From contig JAPJBO010000623.1 of NCBI GenBank assembly GCA_030068145.1, forward strand, positions 1-64,000: a stretch of DNA of 64,000 nt, in the 5' to 3' direction. The notes beneath the pieces were generated by a model. It saw nothing but the letters and a program-made list of their open reading frames with translations, was not told where the DNA came from and did no database searches. Shown here piece by piece: positions 45,201 through 56,136 of this stretch (the first letter of the stretch is position 1; every line of letters starts with the position of its first letter). A program made the translations under genes and the position numbers. The stretch is from Diplonema papillatum. Its lineage: Eukaryota > Euglenozoa > Diplonemea > Diplonemida > Diplonemidae.

Positions 45201-46119
45201 AGTCGGTTTTCTGCAGCGCAGCTGTACCCGGGACTGTCCGCTGGACCGGCTGCCAAAGGTGATGCGGCGTGTACAGCCGCGTCGTCCTGGGGTTGAGGTG
45301 ACGACCTACGCACATCGCTGCTTGCTCTCCTTCCACAAAAGCCACCCAAGTCAGCGCGGCATGTCTGATCCTGTGTGAAGGAACCCCCAGCTCCTCTTGA
45401 AGGAAACTGTTGTAAGCCTGTCTTGACAGGTTGGGGAACACGAACGCCTTGGGGCCGCTGGCAGGGCGTTGGATGGTGATCCATTCCCAAAAAGGCGTCA
45501 GAAAAGCCCCGCTTCGTGGCAGTAAGAGACCCTGTCCTCGGGACGTCGGGTCGGTCTTCCCGCCGACAAACAGGATCATGACCTGTTGCTTGTCCACCGA
45601 CCACATGTGGTCCAACCGGACCCGTTGCAGGTCCACGAACCGGCACGCCGTCGACCACTGGAACCGGAGGGCCATGGTATGCAAGCCGGGGCCTCGTGAG
45701 ACCACCTGTAGGACCTCCTCTTTGGATGGGGTCCGCCCGGCATCGCGGGTACGTCGGTCCTCGAACTGATCCATGGTCAGCCTGACCGAGCGCCGGTATG
45801 CGCTCATCCAGTTCACCCGAGACATCCGGAAGTAGGTCACGTACTGGAGAGCCGACTCGGCCTTGATCTCGCCAGCCGTCACCTTCCGATTCACCCACAT
45901 CAGGAAGGCTTCCTCGTCGGATAACGTGGGGCGAAAGCGTCGGGCCTCCTCCGCGTATCTCTGAGCGCGGCTCACCACTGACAGCATGGCAGGGGTGCTC
46001 TTGTAGCACTTCTGCACGGCGAGGAGGAGTGCCTCCTGATCCCTTCGGAACCGATCTTGATCGGGACACCCGAAGTCTTGTTTCCGAGGTAGTGACCTCT
46101 TTACCACCTCTGCCCACAA
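45199..46119 (-). CDS. Tyrosine recombinase of the retroelement (306 aa)
   Basis: Inserts the DNA circle by strand exchange. Signature residues: Arg in STACRFVDLQRVRLDHMW, Lys in FVGGKTDP, HRIRHAALTW (H-x-x-R box), then VGRHLNPRTTRLYT with the late His and nucleophile Tyr. Length fits the phage-integrase-like domain. The N-terminal helical region (about 1-130) would be the core-binding domain. It lies between gag and RT, overlaps the RT frame, and its ATG is 40 bases into the spacer after gag. Confidence 0.88.
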   Translation of the reverse strand: MWAEVVKRSLPRKQDFGCPDQDRFRRDQEALLLAVQKCYKSTPAMLSVVSRAQRYAEEARRFRPTLSDEEAFLMWVNRKVTAGEIKAESALQYVTYFRMSRVNWMSAYRRSVRLTMDQFEDRRTRDAGRTPSKEEVLQVVSRGPGLHTMALRFQWSTACRFVDLQRVRLDHMWSVDKQQVMILFVGGKTDPTSRGQGLLLPRSGAFLTPFWEWITIQRPASGPKAFVFPNLSRQAYNSFLQEELGVPSHRIRHAALTWVAFVEGEQAAMCVGRHLNPRTTRLYTPHHLWQPVQRTVPGTAALQKTD

Positions 46120-46155
46120 ACCCGCGGTAGGCAGGCCTGCGGGACTCGCCGACCC

Positions 46156-47082
46156 TCACCTTCGAGGCCTCTTCAGGGAGGGCTCCTTCTTCTCCTCCTT
46201 GTTGTCTGCCTTTTTTGCCAGCTCGGCCATGGCCTTCTGGGCTTGGATCAAGGCCGCCTTCGTGAAGTCGGCATAGTCCATGGACCCGAAGCGAGTCTCC
46301 CAGGAAACCTGGAACTCAGTGCCGTTCGAGTGGAGGCATTTAAGGCGAAGGGCTTCGAGGCGGACCATGATCTGGTGCAAAACCTGGAGGACAGGCGGGG
46401 AGCTGTGTGCCAGGGGCATCAGAGCCGTGAGCGTGGAGAAATGCATCCTCCGCTCATGATCCAGGGAGCTTCCCGCATCGTGGGGGTGCTCTGGCACCAG
46501 GTGGTACGTGTACCGTGCCTTAACCTCCGACAGAATCATCTGTCGCCCCTGTCCGCTCGCCAATCCTTCCAGCCAAGTAGTGACTCGACGAGGATCCACC
46601 GCTTCGGTAGTGACCGGTGCGGCTGGCACTGGAGCGAGCTGAGCCCGCATGGCAGACTGTGCAAACAATGCAAGAAAGGCAGTCTTGACTGGCCCCTCTT
46701 CGAGAGCAGCGAGCAGGGAGCATGGGTCCAAGCTCGGGGGGACGGCCGGATCGTGATCACGGGTCCCCCTCGCGTTCTGTTCTTCTTTTAGGCTGCTGCC
46801 GGCCAGGTGTAGTGACACCAGGCACTGGGGACAGACCCAGCCGTCCTCGGACAAGTGTTCGAGGAACAGGGGCGCGACCTCCTTCGGCAGGGATGCCTTC
46901 AGGCATGACGGGAACCCCCGTTTGCCGCACCGGGCGCAGAAGGCACCCGAGTTGTGGGTCTTTCCACAGTCGACGCAGCAGTCCACGTCCTCGTCGGCGG
47001 CCTCCCAACCGTCGGGGGCAAGGACGACCTCGATGGGAGACCAGTCGACAGCCTTCAGGTCAATCGCCATCTGCACGAGCAA
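46156..47082 (-). CDS. Gag-like zinc-finger protein of the retroelement (308 aa)
   Basis: First ORF of the element on minus. Near residues 33-100 it has a Cys cluster (CCVDCG, FCARCGKRG, SCLK, WVCPQCLVSLH) with C-x2-C pairs like a treble-clef/RING zinc finger, typical of YR-retroelement gag but unlike CCHC gag knuckles. The C-terminus is Lys/Arg-rich (KKADNKEEKKEPSLKRPRR) and may bind nucleic acid or act as a nuclear signal. Starts 6 bases inside the right 111-bp repeat. Confidence 0.75.
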   Translation of the reverse strand: MLVQMAIDLKAVDWSPIEVVLAPDGWEAADEDVDCCVDCGKTHNSGAFCARCGKRGFPSCLKASLPKEVAPLFLEHLSEDGWVCPQCLVSLHLAGSSLKEEQNARGTRDHDPAVPPSLDPCSLLAALEEGPVKTAFLALFAQSAMRAQLAPVPAAPVTTEAVDPRRVTTWLEGLASGQGRQMILSEVKARYTYHLVPEHPHDAGSSLDHERRMHFSTLTALMPLAHSSPPVLQVLHQIMVRLEALRLKCLHSNGTEFQVSWETRFGSMDYADFTKAALIQAQKAMAELAKKADNKEEKKEPSLKRPRR

Positions 47083-47087
47083 TATTT

Positions 47088-47198
47088 TTTGTTTGTGCGA
47101 TTTAACCTGTATGTGATTTGGTTAAACCGCTGCCAACGTTCTTTTTAGCTGTAACAAATACTGTCTCCAGGGAAGCAGAAATTGGTTGTCGCAAAAAA
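47088..47198. repeat. 111-bp terminal direct repeat, right
   Basis: Identical to 43290-43400. The gag ORF stop/start boundary lies at its inner edge, so its sequence serves as leader of the element. Confidence 0.92.
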
Positions 47199-47584
47199 CT
47201 CTCTGGTACGAGATGCAATTCGTTTACAATTCCATTCCAGGGCCCCAGACTGTCCTTGAGCACAAAGGACTCAAAAGCGTTCAATAACGTCCTCGGAATG
47301 TATTTTTCGGCACAGCCACGAAACCTGAAAGAGGTTTTCAGGCTCTGGCAGGTCTAGCTGGCTGCCTAAAGGGTAAACCACGGCTCAGTCACCCAAGGTG
47401 GGCGTTGAAAAAACTTTTTTTTGGGGGGGGGCCGGAATCCAGGAGTCACACCTAAAGCGTGTGACACCCGCTTTTTCAACTCCAGCTTTAACTCCAGTTT
47501 CTGGGGCACTGGACTCCGTGTTCACTCATAGGCCCGTCTTGCAGCAGCCAGAAGGCCGGGCTGGCCTCACACAGCCCCACACAT

Positions 47585-47680
47585 GCATACGTATGCAGCC
47601 GTATGCGTATGCATATTTTCAAATCTGCATACGCATACGTGTACGCATACGCATACGTATGCACGTATGCAGCCAGCCCA
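47585..47680. repeat. GCATAC/GTATGC hairpin cluster
   Basis: gtatgcgtatgca (47601-47613) is perfectly mirrored by tgcatacgcatac (47626-47638) around a 12-base AT loop; further gcatacgtatgc palindromes flank it on both sides, and the outer arms ccagccc/gggctgg also pair. A dense cruciform-prone patch. Confidence 0.85.
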
Positions 47681-47820
47681 GCCTGAGGGGCTCCCCCCTG
47701 TCCGGCATGGGGAGGGTGCCCCCCCATGCCTGACATTGTCCGCAAGGCAAAGCTAACCCACACGTTCGCCGGTAACAAACCAAAAAAATACTCGACGTAG
47801 CTGCTTCGACTCCGAATGGA

Positions 47821-47872
47821 AGGGGGGAAATATAGAGGTAAGGGGCAAATATATAGAGGTAAGGGGCAAATA
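47821..47872. repeat. 24-bp direct repeat in R1 copy
   Basis: atatagaggtaaggggcaaa occurs twice in a row immediately before the R1 repeat. Confidence 0.75.
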
Positions 47873-47892
47873 CAATACAAACACAATCTGAT

Positions 47893-48030
47893 TTGTTCTT
47901 CGCTTACACCAACCGTGTGTTGTTTTCTCACTCAGGACTTTTGACCTGTTGTGTTTGTGTGATTTGTCGTGTAGGGGTAGACCCGCATGACCTCACGTCC
48001 GTTCAACACGTGGTTCGGTAGTTTCAGCAC
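47893..48030 (+). repeat. Dispersed repeat R1, copy 2
   Basis: Shares gacccgcatgacctcacgt and flanks with 16873-16969 and 56137-56248. The upstream phrase cgacgtagctgcttcgact (47795) also matches one ahead of the first copy. Confidence 0.75.
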
Positions 48031-48074
48031 TTTGGATCCCTTCTGTTCTTTAGAGTGAAAGTTCGCTTGAAACT

Positions 48075-48147
48075 GGGCGTTTAATTCAGCTAATTTCGCG
48101 CAAGCGCCGGCAGGAGCGAGATCTACCAAGCACCTTCCTCCGATTTT
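48075..48147. repeat. 73-bp block duplicated at 51581-51653
   Basis: gggcgtttaattcagctaat ... ttcctccgatttt is the same in both places, with different flanks. In one frame both read LIQLISRKRRQERDLPSTF, so they could derive from a coding fragment. Confidence 0.8.
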
Positions 48148-48520
48148 GTTTGGTATCTCGTGACTGTCGCTTCCCGAAACTGACTTGAACCGAAAAGCGA
48201 GTACGGGCGCGGCAAGTCCTTGGTTGCAGGTGGCGGCAGTATGGTGTCGGCATCCGGCGACACGTTCTCGAGGGAGGACTATGCTGTTTTGCAACGAAGT
48301 TCTTGCTGTCCCAGAGAACGTCCTCAGCGACTTCTCCGGAAGAGGGCCATGAGCTCTGCAAGGTCTGCATTGCAGTTGGACAATGCGGTCCGGCATTGCT
48401 GCCGTGCATTGCAGTAGCGGGTTTCGTTCAATGAGAGGAAAGGAATGAAGAAATCCGAACCGACCCCCTGTATGTAGATTCGTCAAGCCTCGCAGGTTCC
48501 CTCGGAAAATCAGTGAGAGG

Positions 48521-49386
48521 GCCGTGCGCCCTGTCCCAGAGACTGTCCATGTGGCTTCTCCGGAAGAGGGCCTTGCGCCCTTCCCAGAGGTTGTCTCCGT
48601 GACTCCTCCGGAAGAGGGCCGTGCGCCCTTCCCAGAGGCTGTCTCCGTGACTCCTGCGTGCCCAGAGACTGTCCATGTGGCTTCTCCGGAAGAGGGCCTT
48701 GCGCCCTTCCCAGAGGTTGTCTCCGTGACTCCTCCGGAAGAGGGCCGTGCGCCCTGTCCCAGAGACTGCCCATGTGGCTTCTCCGGAAGAGGGCCGTGCG
48801 CCCTTCCCAGAGACTGTCCATGTGGCTTCTCCGGAAGAGGGCCTTGCGCCCTTCCCAGAGGTTGTCTCCGTGACTCCTCCGGAAGAGGGCCGTGCGCCCT
48901 TCCCAGAGACTGTCCATGTGGCTTCTCCGGAAGAGGGCCGTGCGCCCTGTCCCAGAGACTGCCCATGTGGCTTCTCCGGAAGAGGGCCGTGCGCCCTTCC
49001 CAGAGGCTGTCTCCGTGACTCCTCCGGAAGAGGGCCGTGCGCCCTTCCCAGAGACTGTCCATGTGGCTTCTCCGGAAGAGGGCCGTGCGCCCTGTCCCAG
49101 AGACTGCCCATGTGGCTTCTCCGGAAGAGGGCCTTGCGCCCTTCCCAGAGGCTGTCTCCGTGACTCCTCCGGAAGAGGGCCGTGCGCCCTTCCCAGAGAC
49201 TGTCCATGTGGCTTCTCCGGAAGAGGGCCTTGCGCCCTTCCCAGAGGTTGTCTCCGTGACTCCTCCGGAAGAGGGCCGTGCGCCCTGTCCCAGAGACTGT
49301 CCATGTGGCTTCTCCGGAAGAGGGCCTTGCGCCCTTCCCAGAGGTTGTCTCCGTGACTCCTCCGGAAGAGGGCCGTGCGCCCTGTC
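48521..49386. repeat. 48/49-bp minisatellite, ~18 units
   Basis: Units are built of ctccggaagagggcc(g/t)tgc, gccct(t/gt)cccagag and one of two alternating tails (actgtccatgtggctt or gttgtctccgtgactc). Most are 48 bases, keeping frame; variants with tgtcccagag are 49 and shift it. In frame on plus it reads VHVASPEEGRAPFPE / VSVTPPEEG, on minus RRSHGDSLWEGRTALF. Long ORFs on all frames come from the repeat alone. Two decayed units sit at about 49738-49850. Confidence 0.9.
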
Positions 49387-51241
49387 GACGTCGCAAAGCT
49401 GACAGCCAAGAAGCAGAATCAACCTCTGCGCAATTGATCATCGACTTGAAGAACAACGCAGCGCAGAGTGGAAGCCCGCTTGAAAGACAGGTTGGTAGGC
49501 TGGATGCCGATCTCAGTTACAAGGCGACCAGGAAGAGCTGCAGAGCACCGTCGATCTCAGGTGGACGCGGAAGAGTCGACAGAGATGAAGGCGGCCCTAC
49601 TCGATGCGAATCGGCGCGTGAAGTAAATGCAGGTCGGCAAAAGGAGGATCGTTTCGCGGCTTGAAGAAGAGCTCCGCATATTCGAGACGGCAATGGACGA
49701 CGTTGAAGTCGCGGATCCGGACCCAGCGACCGGCGACTTCCCAAGAGGGTCTCGCGCCCTGCCCAGAGGCTGTCGCCGTGACTCCTCCCGGAAGAGGGCT
49801 GTGCCCTGTCCCGGAGATTACTCCGGAAGAGGGCCGTGCGCCCCAGGAAGAGGACATGGGACCGAGCTGTCTGGCAGGAAGACCCGTGCAGTCCCAGAGA
49901 CTGTCTTCCGCGACTATAGTGGGCCTCCTACTGTTTCACAGGTGTAGTAAGAACTGGGGAAGCGTCTGAAATTGCGCAGCTTCTTCTTTTTGTTTGGAAA
50001 GGCAGGGCTGGTGTCGCTGTCCGATAGCAAAAGGACCCCGAGGCCGTACTCCTTGAGGACTCGGACCGAGTCTCGGCAGTCAAAAGTGGGCGAGCATCAC
50101 GACGGCGGCAGTGACGAAGTGAAAGAGGTGTCTGCGCTGCGTGGCATAGGGCGCGTAATGACGTTCGGAGGGTGGGCCGGCTTGTGTGTGCGTTCCTCCC
50201 CTGCAGATGTTCATGACGTGATAGCTGCAAGTTGATAAGGAGTATGCCCCGGAAGCGAGGCCGTGGCAACAGAGATGGCGCAGATGGATGACTCGTTGTA
50301 CTGTGCGGTCGTAGGACCCCGGTCGAGGCGGCCGGGCAGTCCCTCCAAAGGTCGGTGCTGGGAAGGCGCTCCACGTGGCTGCACTGTCAGGTAGGATGCT
50401 TGCCCAAATAGTTAGGGCGCTTTCTGTAAGCAACTAGAAGGCGATCGTCCTGTGGATGTCAACATGCATTTCGGCAGGGGTCAGTCTACCGATCCATGTA
50501 CTTAGGTGCTTGGGAGCTTGATTCGAGCGGAGTCGAGGACGAGGCAGCTTGTGGCTCCTGTCACACGCTCTGCAAGCACAACGATTTTTCCGAAGTCCTT
50601 CCGCATTTAGGAATGTCCCTTCTGGCCTCGCTCGCGCTGGGTAAACGATGGAAATGACGCTGCGAAGTAGTTGCATGGTGCGTCTGAGCACGAGATGAAG
50701 TTTCGTATGCCGCGGCCAGTTTTCTTGTCGTCGCTGACTCTCATGAACACATTTGAATGCGGATGCTCAACACAATAAACGCTACGTGGGCGCTATGTGA
50801 GTGTCTCGTATTTCCTCGACGAGCCATGTTGGCTGTGTGTGGGAGGAAGATGGTCAGCCACAGTTTTTTCGTCGACACCGACTCCTGGTTTATAGAGGCT
50901 GACGCTCTAGGGTGCCAGCAAGGCACTGCAGCTCACGGGCTGCATCCCAGGACCGTTGATGCCTGTAGTCCCTTAGCAAGTGCCGGAACGCTCTGCAATT
51001 GGTGGCATCTTGCTCTCGCATTTGGAGCTCAGGTGGTCAGAAGTTGGCTTCTGTAAGCCGTGGGAGCGCGTCCTCGAACAAGGTGTGGCTGAGAAGAAAG
51101 TGGCTCACCTGGTCGGGAAGAAACGACTTGTCGGCAGCGTTTCCGCGTGTGGCCTCTGCGTAGGAAGAGGGAGATGCATTCCAGTCTGCTGTTCCTCCCT
51201 ACTCGGTCTGCTGGCTAGGGACCATTGGGATAGAAGCCATT

Positions 51242-51580
51242 GGGACAATCCCATGGTACCGCGTGGAGAGCGCGATCGGGCCCACGGCAGCGCAAGCCCG
51301 TGCTCACACGCCGGTCGAGCTGGCAACGGTGGTTGCGCACGCAGCCGTCTGCTTGCGGTCGCGCCGGCTAGGCCCGCAACTGCAGCCGCCATGGCGGCCA
51401 TATTTTCGCCGGGCAGCTCATCCCATCGCGCCAGCAATCCAGTTAAGGAACACAACCGAGGCACAGTTGTGAAATGTAGCCGAGGTATGCTTGGTAGAGG
51501 CTATTAAACAAGAGTTAAATTCGGACGTCGGAGCGGCGACGACGGCTCAGAAGGCAACCGCACCGAAGGAAGAATTTAAT
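51242..51580. repeat. ~320-bp direct repeat, copy 1
   Basis: gggacaatcccatggtaccg ... gaaggaagaatttaat. Matches 52990-53300 nearly base for base, but carries three extra short blocks (about 12, 10 and 6 bases), two near gggccca and one at ctgcagccg. Spacing 1748 bases. Could be LTRs of a short non-autonomous element or a plain duplication. Confidence 0.88.
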
Positions 51581-52989
51581 GGGCGTTTAATTCAGCTAAT
51601 TTCGCGCAAGCGCCGGCAGGAGCGAGATCTACCAAGCACCTTCCTCCGATTTTCCCACCCACCCACCCAGGAAATGGAAGGAAAGAGGATGTCTAGGAGT
51701 ATCAGGCAGCTCTCCTTCGTGAAAGGTGAGTTCTTTGATGAAGAATGGAAGAGCTGACAGTGTCGCTGCAGGGCTCCCGGTCCTGTCTCTCAGGAATCTT
51801 CCCTATAGCTATCGCCCGGTCCCCCCCTTCAAGGTTTACGTGTACCTTCGCCTTCAACGCTTCTCCGGGGGGTGGGAGGCTTCGCGAGAGACCCGGGAGA
51901 TCGTGGGGACGTCCCGGGGGAGACCAGCGAAAGGAAAGGTGACGGCACAGCGCCGTACGCTGAGTGCGCTCAGAGCACACGCTCCGGAGCGCGCACGGGA
52001 CCACATCGGGTCCCCGAATACAACCGCGAGGACGAAGGCCGTCTACAGCTCCAGTACAGCGGAGTATGCGGCGAGAACGGGGGTGAGCCATATCCGACCT
52101 CTGTTCGCCGCCTGGAGGGTTTTTGGCGGCTGCCTGTGCCCCCGGAGCCGTCATTGTCTGGGGCATTCGGCAGCAAAGGGGGGAACTAGGTCTATCCTTT
52201 CGAGACAGACCCCCTTGTACCGTTCCCCTTCCCTTTGATGCAGTGCCAGACGAGCCTCATTCCACCTTTGCTGGGCCAATATCCTCGGTAATGATCGACT
52301 GCATGCTGCAGGATCTGTGCGGTCCTCGAGCAACTGCGGCGCGGCGGAGCACGCGGTGCTGCACGAAAGCTCCTGATTCGGAGGCTCTTTCTACACTGCG
52401 TCGGGAGCCTCCTTTCTCAGCGCCCGCTGGTCGTGGAGGACAAATCCCCGTGCCAAAGTCTCCGCGCCGATCGCCTTCATGGTGCCTTTTGCAATGACAC
52501 CCGGCTCGTATCAGGTACTGCCCGGTAAGGTCTTCTCATTGCTGAAGAGAATGGCGCTGGCGAGGCGCCGAGTTGCTGCGCCCTTTTCCCCAAATCACAC
52601 CGAGTACTACGGCGTCCTCCGCGGGACTGAGGCCAGAGGTGCTGGACACCCTGAGTAGGCTGGGCTGGGCTGGACTGTACGGTAACCGGTATGGGACCCA
52701 CTGGAAGAGTGGGCAGGTGCTGCACCCTCTTGGGGGTCGGAATGAGGTCGTCACAGGGCGACTGGGCGGATGCGGCGCTGATTCGAAGGTGCGGCGAGAA
52801 GGCTCCCCGTGACCCGCGCCTGGACCTACGCGGTCAAGTTTTATTGCCCGGCGGCGGTACATGTGTACAAGTCGAAGAGCGCAGCACTCTAGCTGTGTTC
52901 AGAGTGCCTGGCTACTCACGGTGGTGCGTTCGTACGTACTTTCAGTGTGCAGGTTTGTGTTCCCTGGTTTGCTAGAGCTGTCCGGCGAA

Positions 52990-53300
52990 GGGACAATCCC
53001 ATGGTACCGCGTGGAGAGCGCGATCGGGCCCAGCCCGTGCTCACGCTGGCAACGGTGGTTGCGCACGCAGCCGTCTGCTTGCGGTCGCGCCGGCTAGGCC
53101 CGCAACCGCCATGGCGGCCATATTTTCGCCGGGCAGCTCATCCCATCGCGCCAGCAATCCAGTTAAGGAACACAACCGAGGCACAGTTGTGAAATGTAGC
53201 CGCGGTATGCTTGGTAGAGGCTATTAAACAAGAGTTAAATTCGGACGTCGGAGCGGCGACGACGGCTCAGAAGGCAACCGCACCGAAGGAAGAATTTAAT
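52990..53300. repeat. ~320-bp direct repeat, copy 2
   Basis: Second copy of 51242-51580, lacking the three short blocks. Followed by ttttaaagtctccgg, a phrase also found near 57967. Confidence 0.88.
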
Positions 53301-53426
53301 CCGGGGTTTTAAAGTCTCCGGGTGACCTTCGTCGTTAAGGGAAGATGTTCTTTGTCGGGCAGCATCGTCGAGCATTTCCTTTCAAGCTGGCGCTTATGTA
53401 AAAAAAAAAAAAAAAAAAAAAAAACG

Positions 53427-55361
53427 GAGAAAACCATAAGGGAAGCACTTAAGTCGGGAAAATATTTATCGGAAACTGTTTCCGATAAATATTTTTTTTG
53501 TTTCCGATAAATATTTTTTTTGTTTCCGATAAATATTTTTTTTGTTTCCGATAAATATTTTTTTGTTTCCGATAAATATTTTTTTGTTTCCGATAAATAT
53601 TTTTCTGTTTCCGATAAATATTTTTTTGTTTCCGATAAATATTTTTTTGTTTCCGATAAATATTTTTTTGTTTCCGATAAATATTTTTTGTTTCCGATAA
53701 ATATTTTTCTGTTTCCGATAAATATTTTTTTGTTTCCGATAAATATTTTTCTGTTTCCGATAAGTATTGATCACTTTGACAGTAGGTTCACCTACTTCGT
53801 CCCGTGGACGAAGCCAAATACGATCGTTTTTCTATCTAGTTTCGGGTCGAAAGCCTCCCCAGCAAAGGCTGTTCAATTTTCAACACCAGATACGCAAACC
53901 TTTTCGAATGCAGCACACGGGTATCCAACAAGTGACATCTAACTATCTGGTTGCATTGAGCAGTATCCGGATCTGAAAGCTGAAGACTTTGTACCACTTC
54001 ACCGCGACAAAGGTCACGAACGCAGTTGCAGTAAAACTGCGTCTTGCGCACGAGCGCGGAAATCCGCCACCCACCATTCGGCTAGATATTGCAAGAACAC
54101 AACTGCAAAGCTTACTACAAACGGATAGTGTTACAAAGGCGAACGAATCATGCGAGAACCTACGTAGGGGCCCCTCAACAGCTTTCAGAACGGCAAGTCA
54201 AGAAAAGGATAAGTTTGCACATTCTACTTCCGTCTGATCTGCATGTTCCCCAGTTCTACCCTTCGTTGATCTGTTGTGTGTATTCGCAACGACTTCATCC
54301 GGGTCCTACGCGGCCCCAATACGACAAAACTGCATGCGGTCCTGACCAGGTAACATCCTCCTACCTGAAAATGTCTAACCACGACTACGGATTTGGTGCC
54401 ATCGAGGCAGCCATGGAGTGTAAGTATGCCAACGGGGCTTAGTAGTATCGGGGCTGCCGTGCATACTAGTTCCCGTAAAATATTTGTTTCCCTTGACTTG
54501 TGCCATGTCGGACGGTAGGATTTTCCGCGTCAGCCTCATTTCAATCCTGGAGACAAAAGCACTCACACAATAAAGACTAGCCCATTTCACGGGCCAAAAC
54601 TGCCTTTGTTGCAGAAATCAGCAACACAGGCAAGCGATGACAGAACAGCGCACACGAAGACGACCGGCTCTGAAGAGACCCGCGCCGCAAACTGCGCGAG
54701 CAGAGGGTGCCAAGCAAACCAGGAAGGAAGGCGAGGAGATTCAGATGGCACAGCAGGACGCCCGCGAGGGATCACCGAGGTCGAAAGACAGAAAAGGGAA
54801 AGCAGGCGTGGCCGGCTTGAAAAGCTGCAAGCGCGGAGAAGGCACAGGTACAGAGCAGTCCACATGCAGACGAGCAGTGAAGCGGCCCACATCACAGAGG
54901 TCTATCACACTGGCTCCGGATTACTTAGGGTCCTCGCAAAATCCAATGAAATTGCTTGCCCAATGGGACTCCCCTTGGGCACATTTCGCACTGGGGACTA
55001 GTCCCCAGGAACCCGTATCAAAAATATTTATCGGAAACAAAAAATATTTATCGGAAACAAAAAATATTTATCGGAAACAAAAAAATATTTATCGGAAACA
55101 AAAAAATATTTATCGGAAACAAAAAAATATTTATCGGAAACAAAAAAATATTTATCGGAAACAAAAAAATATTTATCGGAAACAAAAAAATATTTATCGG
55201 AAACAAAAAATATTTATCGGAAACAAAAAAAATATTTATCGGAAACAAAAAAAAATATTTATCGGAAACAAAAAATATTTATCGGAAACAAAAAAATATT
55301 TATCGGAAACGTTCCGATAAATATTTTCCCCACTTAAGTGCTTCCGATATGGTTTTGTCTC
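53427..55361. mobile_element. 1.9-kb foldback element with satellite arms (FB-like)
   Basis: Outer inverted repeats of about 50 bases (left gagaaaaccataagggaag..., right the complement) enclose two inverted arrays of 20-22-base units, gtttccgataaatatttttt type: 14 units on the left (53479-53780) and 14 in reverse orientation on the right (55020-55310). At each end the last unit is flipped, making a hairpin. Core 53781-55019 is 1.24 kb and encodes no protein I recognise. The element lies between A runs (53400-53424 and 55362-55370), so target duplication cannot be read. The layout recalls the FB transposons of Drosophila; homology is not implied. Confidence 0.88.
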
Positions 55362-55539
55362 AAAAAAAAATGGGAGGAGGATTGGTAGCTCGCAATTTTC
55401 GACAAAGACGCTCGTTGGACACAATAGAAACGATCGAAAGGTGGTTTGACTGTTTGACACAGCCAGTGTTCTGGAGCTGCGTAGAGCAGCCGTACACAGT
55501 GTACTCCAGCACCGGGTAGGGGAGTTACCTGTGCCGGGT

Positions 55540-55645
55540 ATAGGTGCATCCGCATATCCAGTGTGAAATCCGGTGTTTAGCACCCGCGAATCCGGTGTGG
55601 ATCCAGTGTGAACACTGGATATGCGGGTGTGCCACACCCGCAAAA
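55540..55645. repeat. Small inverted repeat around ccggtgt blocks
   Basis: ccgcatatccagtgt (about 55549) pairs with acactggatatgcgg (about 55611), and gcgggtgtgccacacccgc is itself a palindrome. About 105 bases fold into a nested hairpin. Confidence 0.75.
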
Positions 55646-56136
55646 TGGATGGTGGAGTCATTGCAACTCCCCCCACTCGGTGCCGGAGCACACCGTGGGA
55701 CTTGATAATGACGCTTGTTTTCTCTTTTTGGAGTGAAATGTATGATCGAGAATCCGGGGTTTCTCGCTGGCATCAAAACAGGTGTTTTGGGTTTCTTCGT
55801 TCTCGATTTAGCCTGTGAGGAAACTGAACCGCCCAAGTAGGTCCTTCTGATCATGATCATTTTCCAATCTGCCACCTGAAACCACGTCCAGGATTTGGGC
55901 TCAGGGTAGTGCGGTTAAAGAAAACTCTAGTTTCCCTTTTCTACTCTCTCCTACTCTCGCGGTGTACGGTTTTCTTTCCACCCCCTCTCCTTTCCATCCC
56001 GCCCCCTTTGTTGGCAAATAGCAGCCCACGCGGAGGCGCGGAGGTGGATGATTTATTTTGTGCTTGTTGTTGTATGTCAGTCATACATCAGCCTAACTTG
56101 CGGCGAGGTGGACAAAGTCGGATAAAGTGGTTTTGT

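Larger units (their letters stand above)
43290..47198 (-). mobile_element. Tyrosine-recombinase retroelement (VIPER/Ngaro/DIRS-like), minus strand
   Basis: Bounded by identical 111-bp direct repeats (43290-43400 and 47088-47198). Between them, reading on minus, are a zinc-finger gag-like ORF (46156-47082), a tyrosine recombinase (45199-46119) and an RT-RNase H ORF (43607 to about 45200). This set defines YR-retroelements (DIRS order), which integrate with a tyrosine recombinase rather than an integrase. The order gag-YR-RT resembles what is described for VIPER of trypanosomes rather than Ngaro, where YR is last. All three ORFs are open, so the copy is recent. Outer B-type repeats were not resolved. 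Confidence 0.88.

Noticed and set aside
45250-46159. N-terminal 300 residues of the long RT frame
   Set aside because: They shadow the tyrosine recombinase in another frame (Arg/Gly/Pro-rich), so I trimmed the RT call.
53479-53780. Possible CRISPR-like array (regular 20-22-bp units)
   Set aside because: There are no unique spacers between units, the host is eukaryotic, and a mirrored array exists at 55 kb, so it is a foldback arm.
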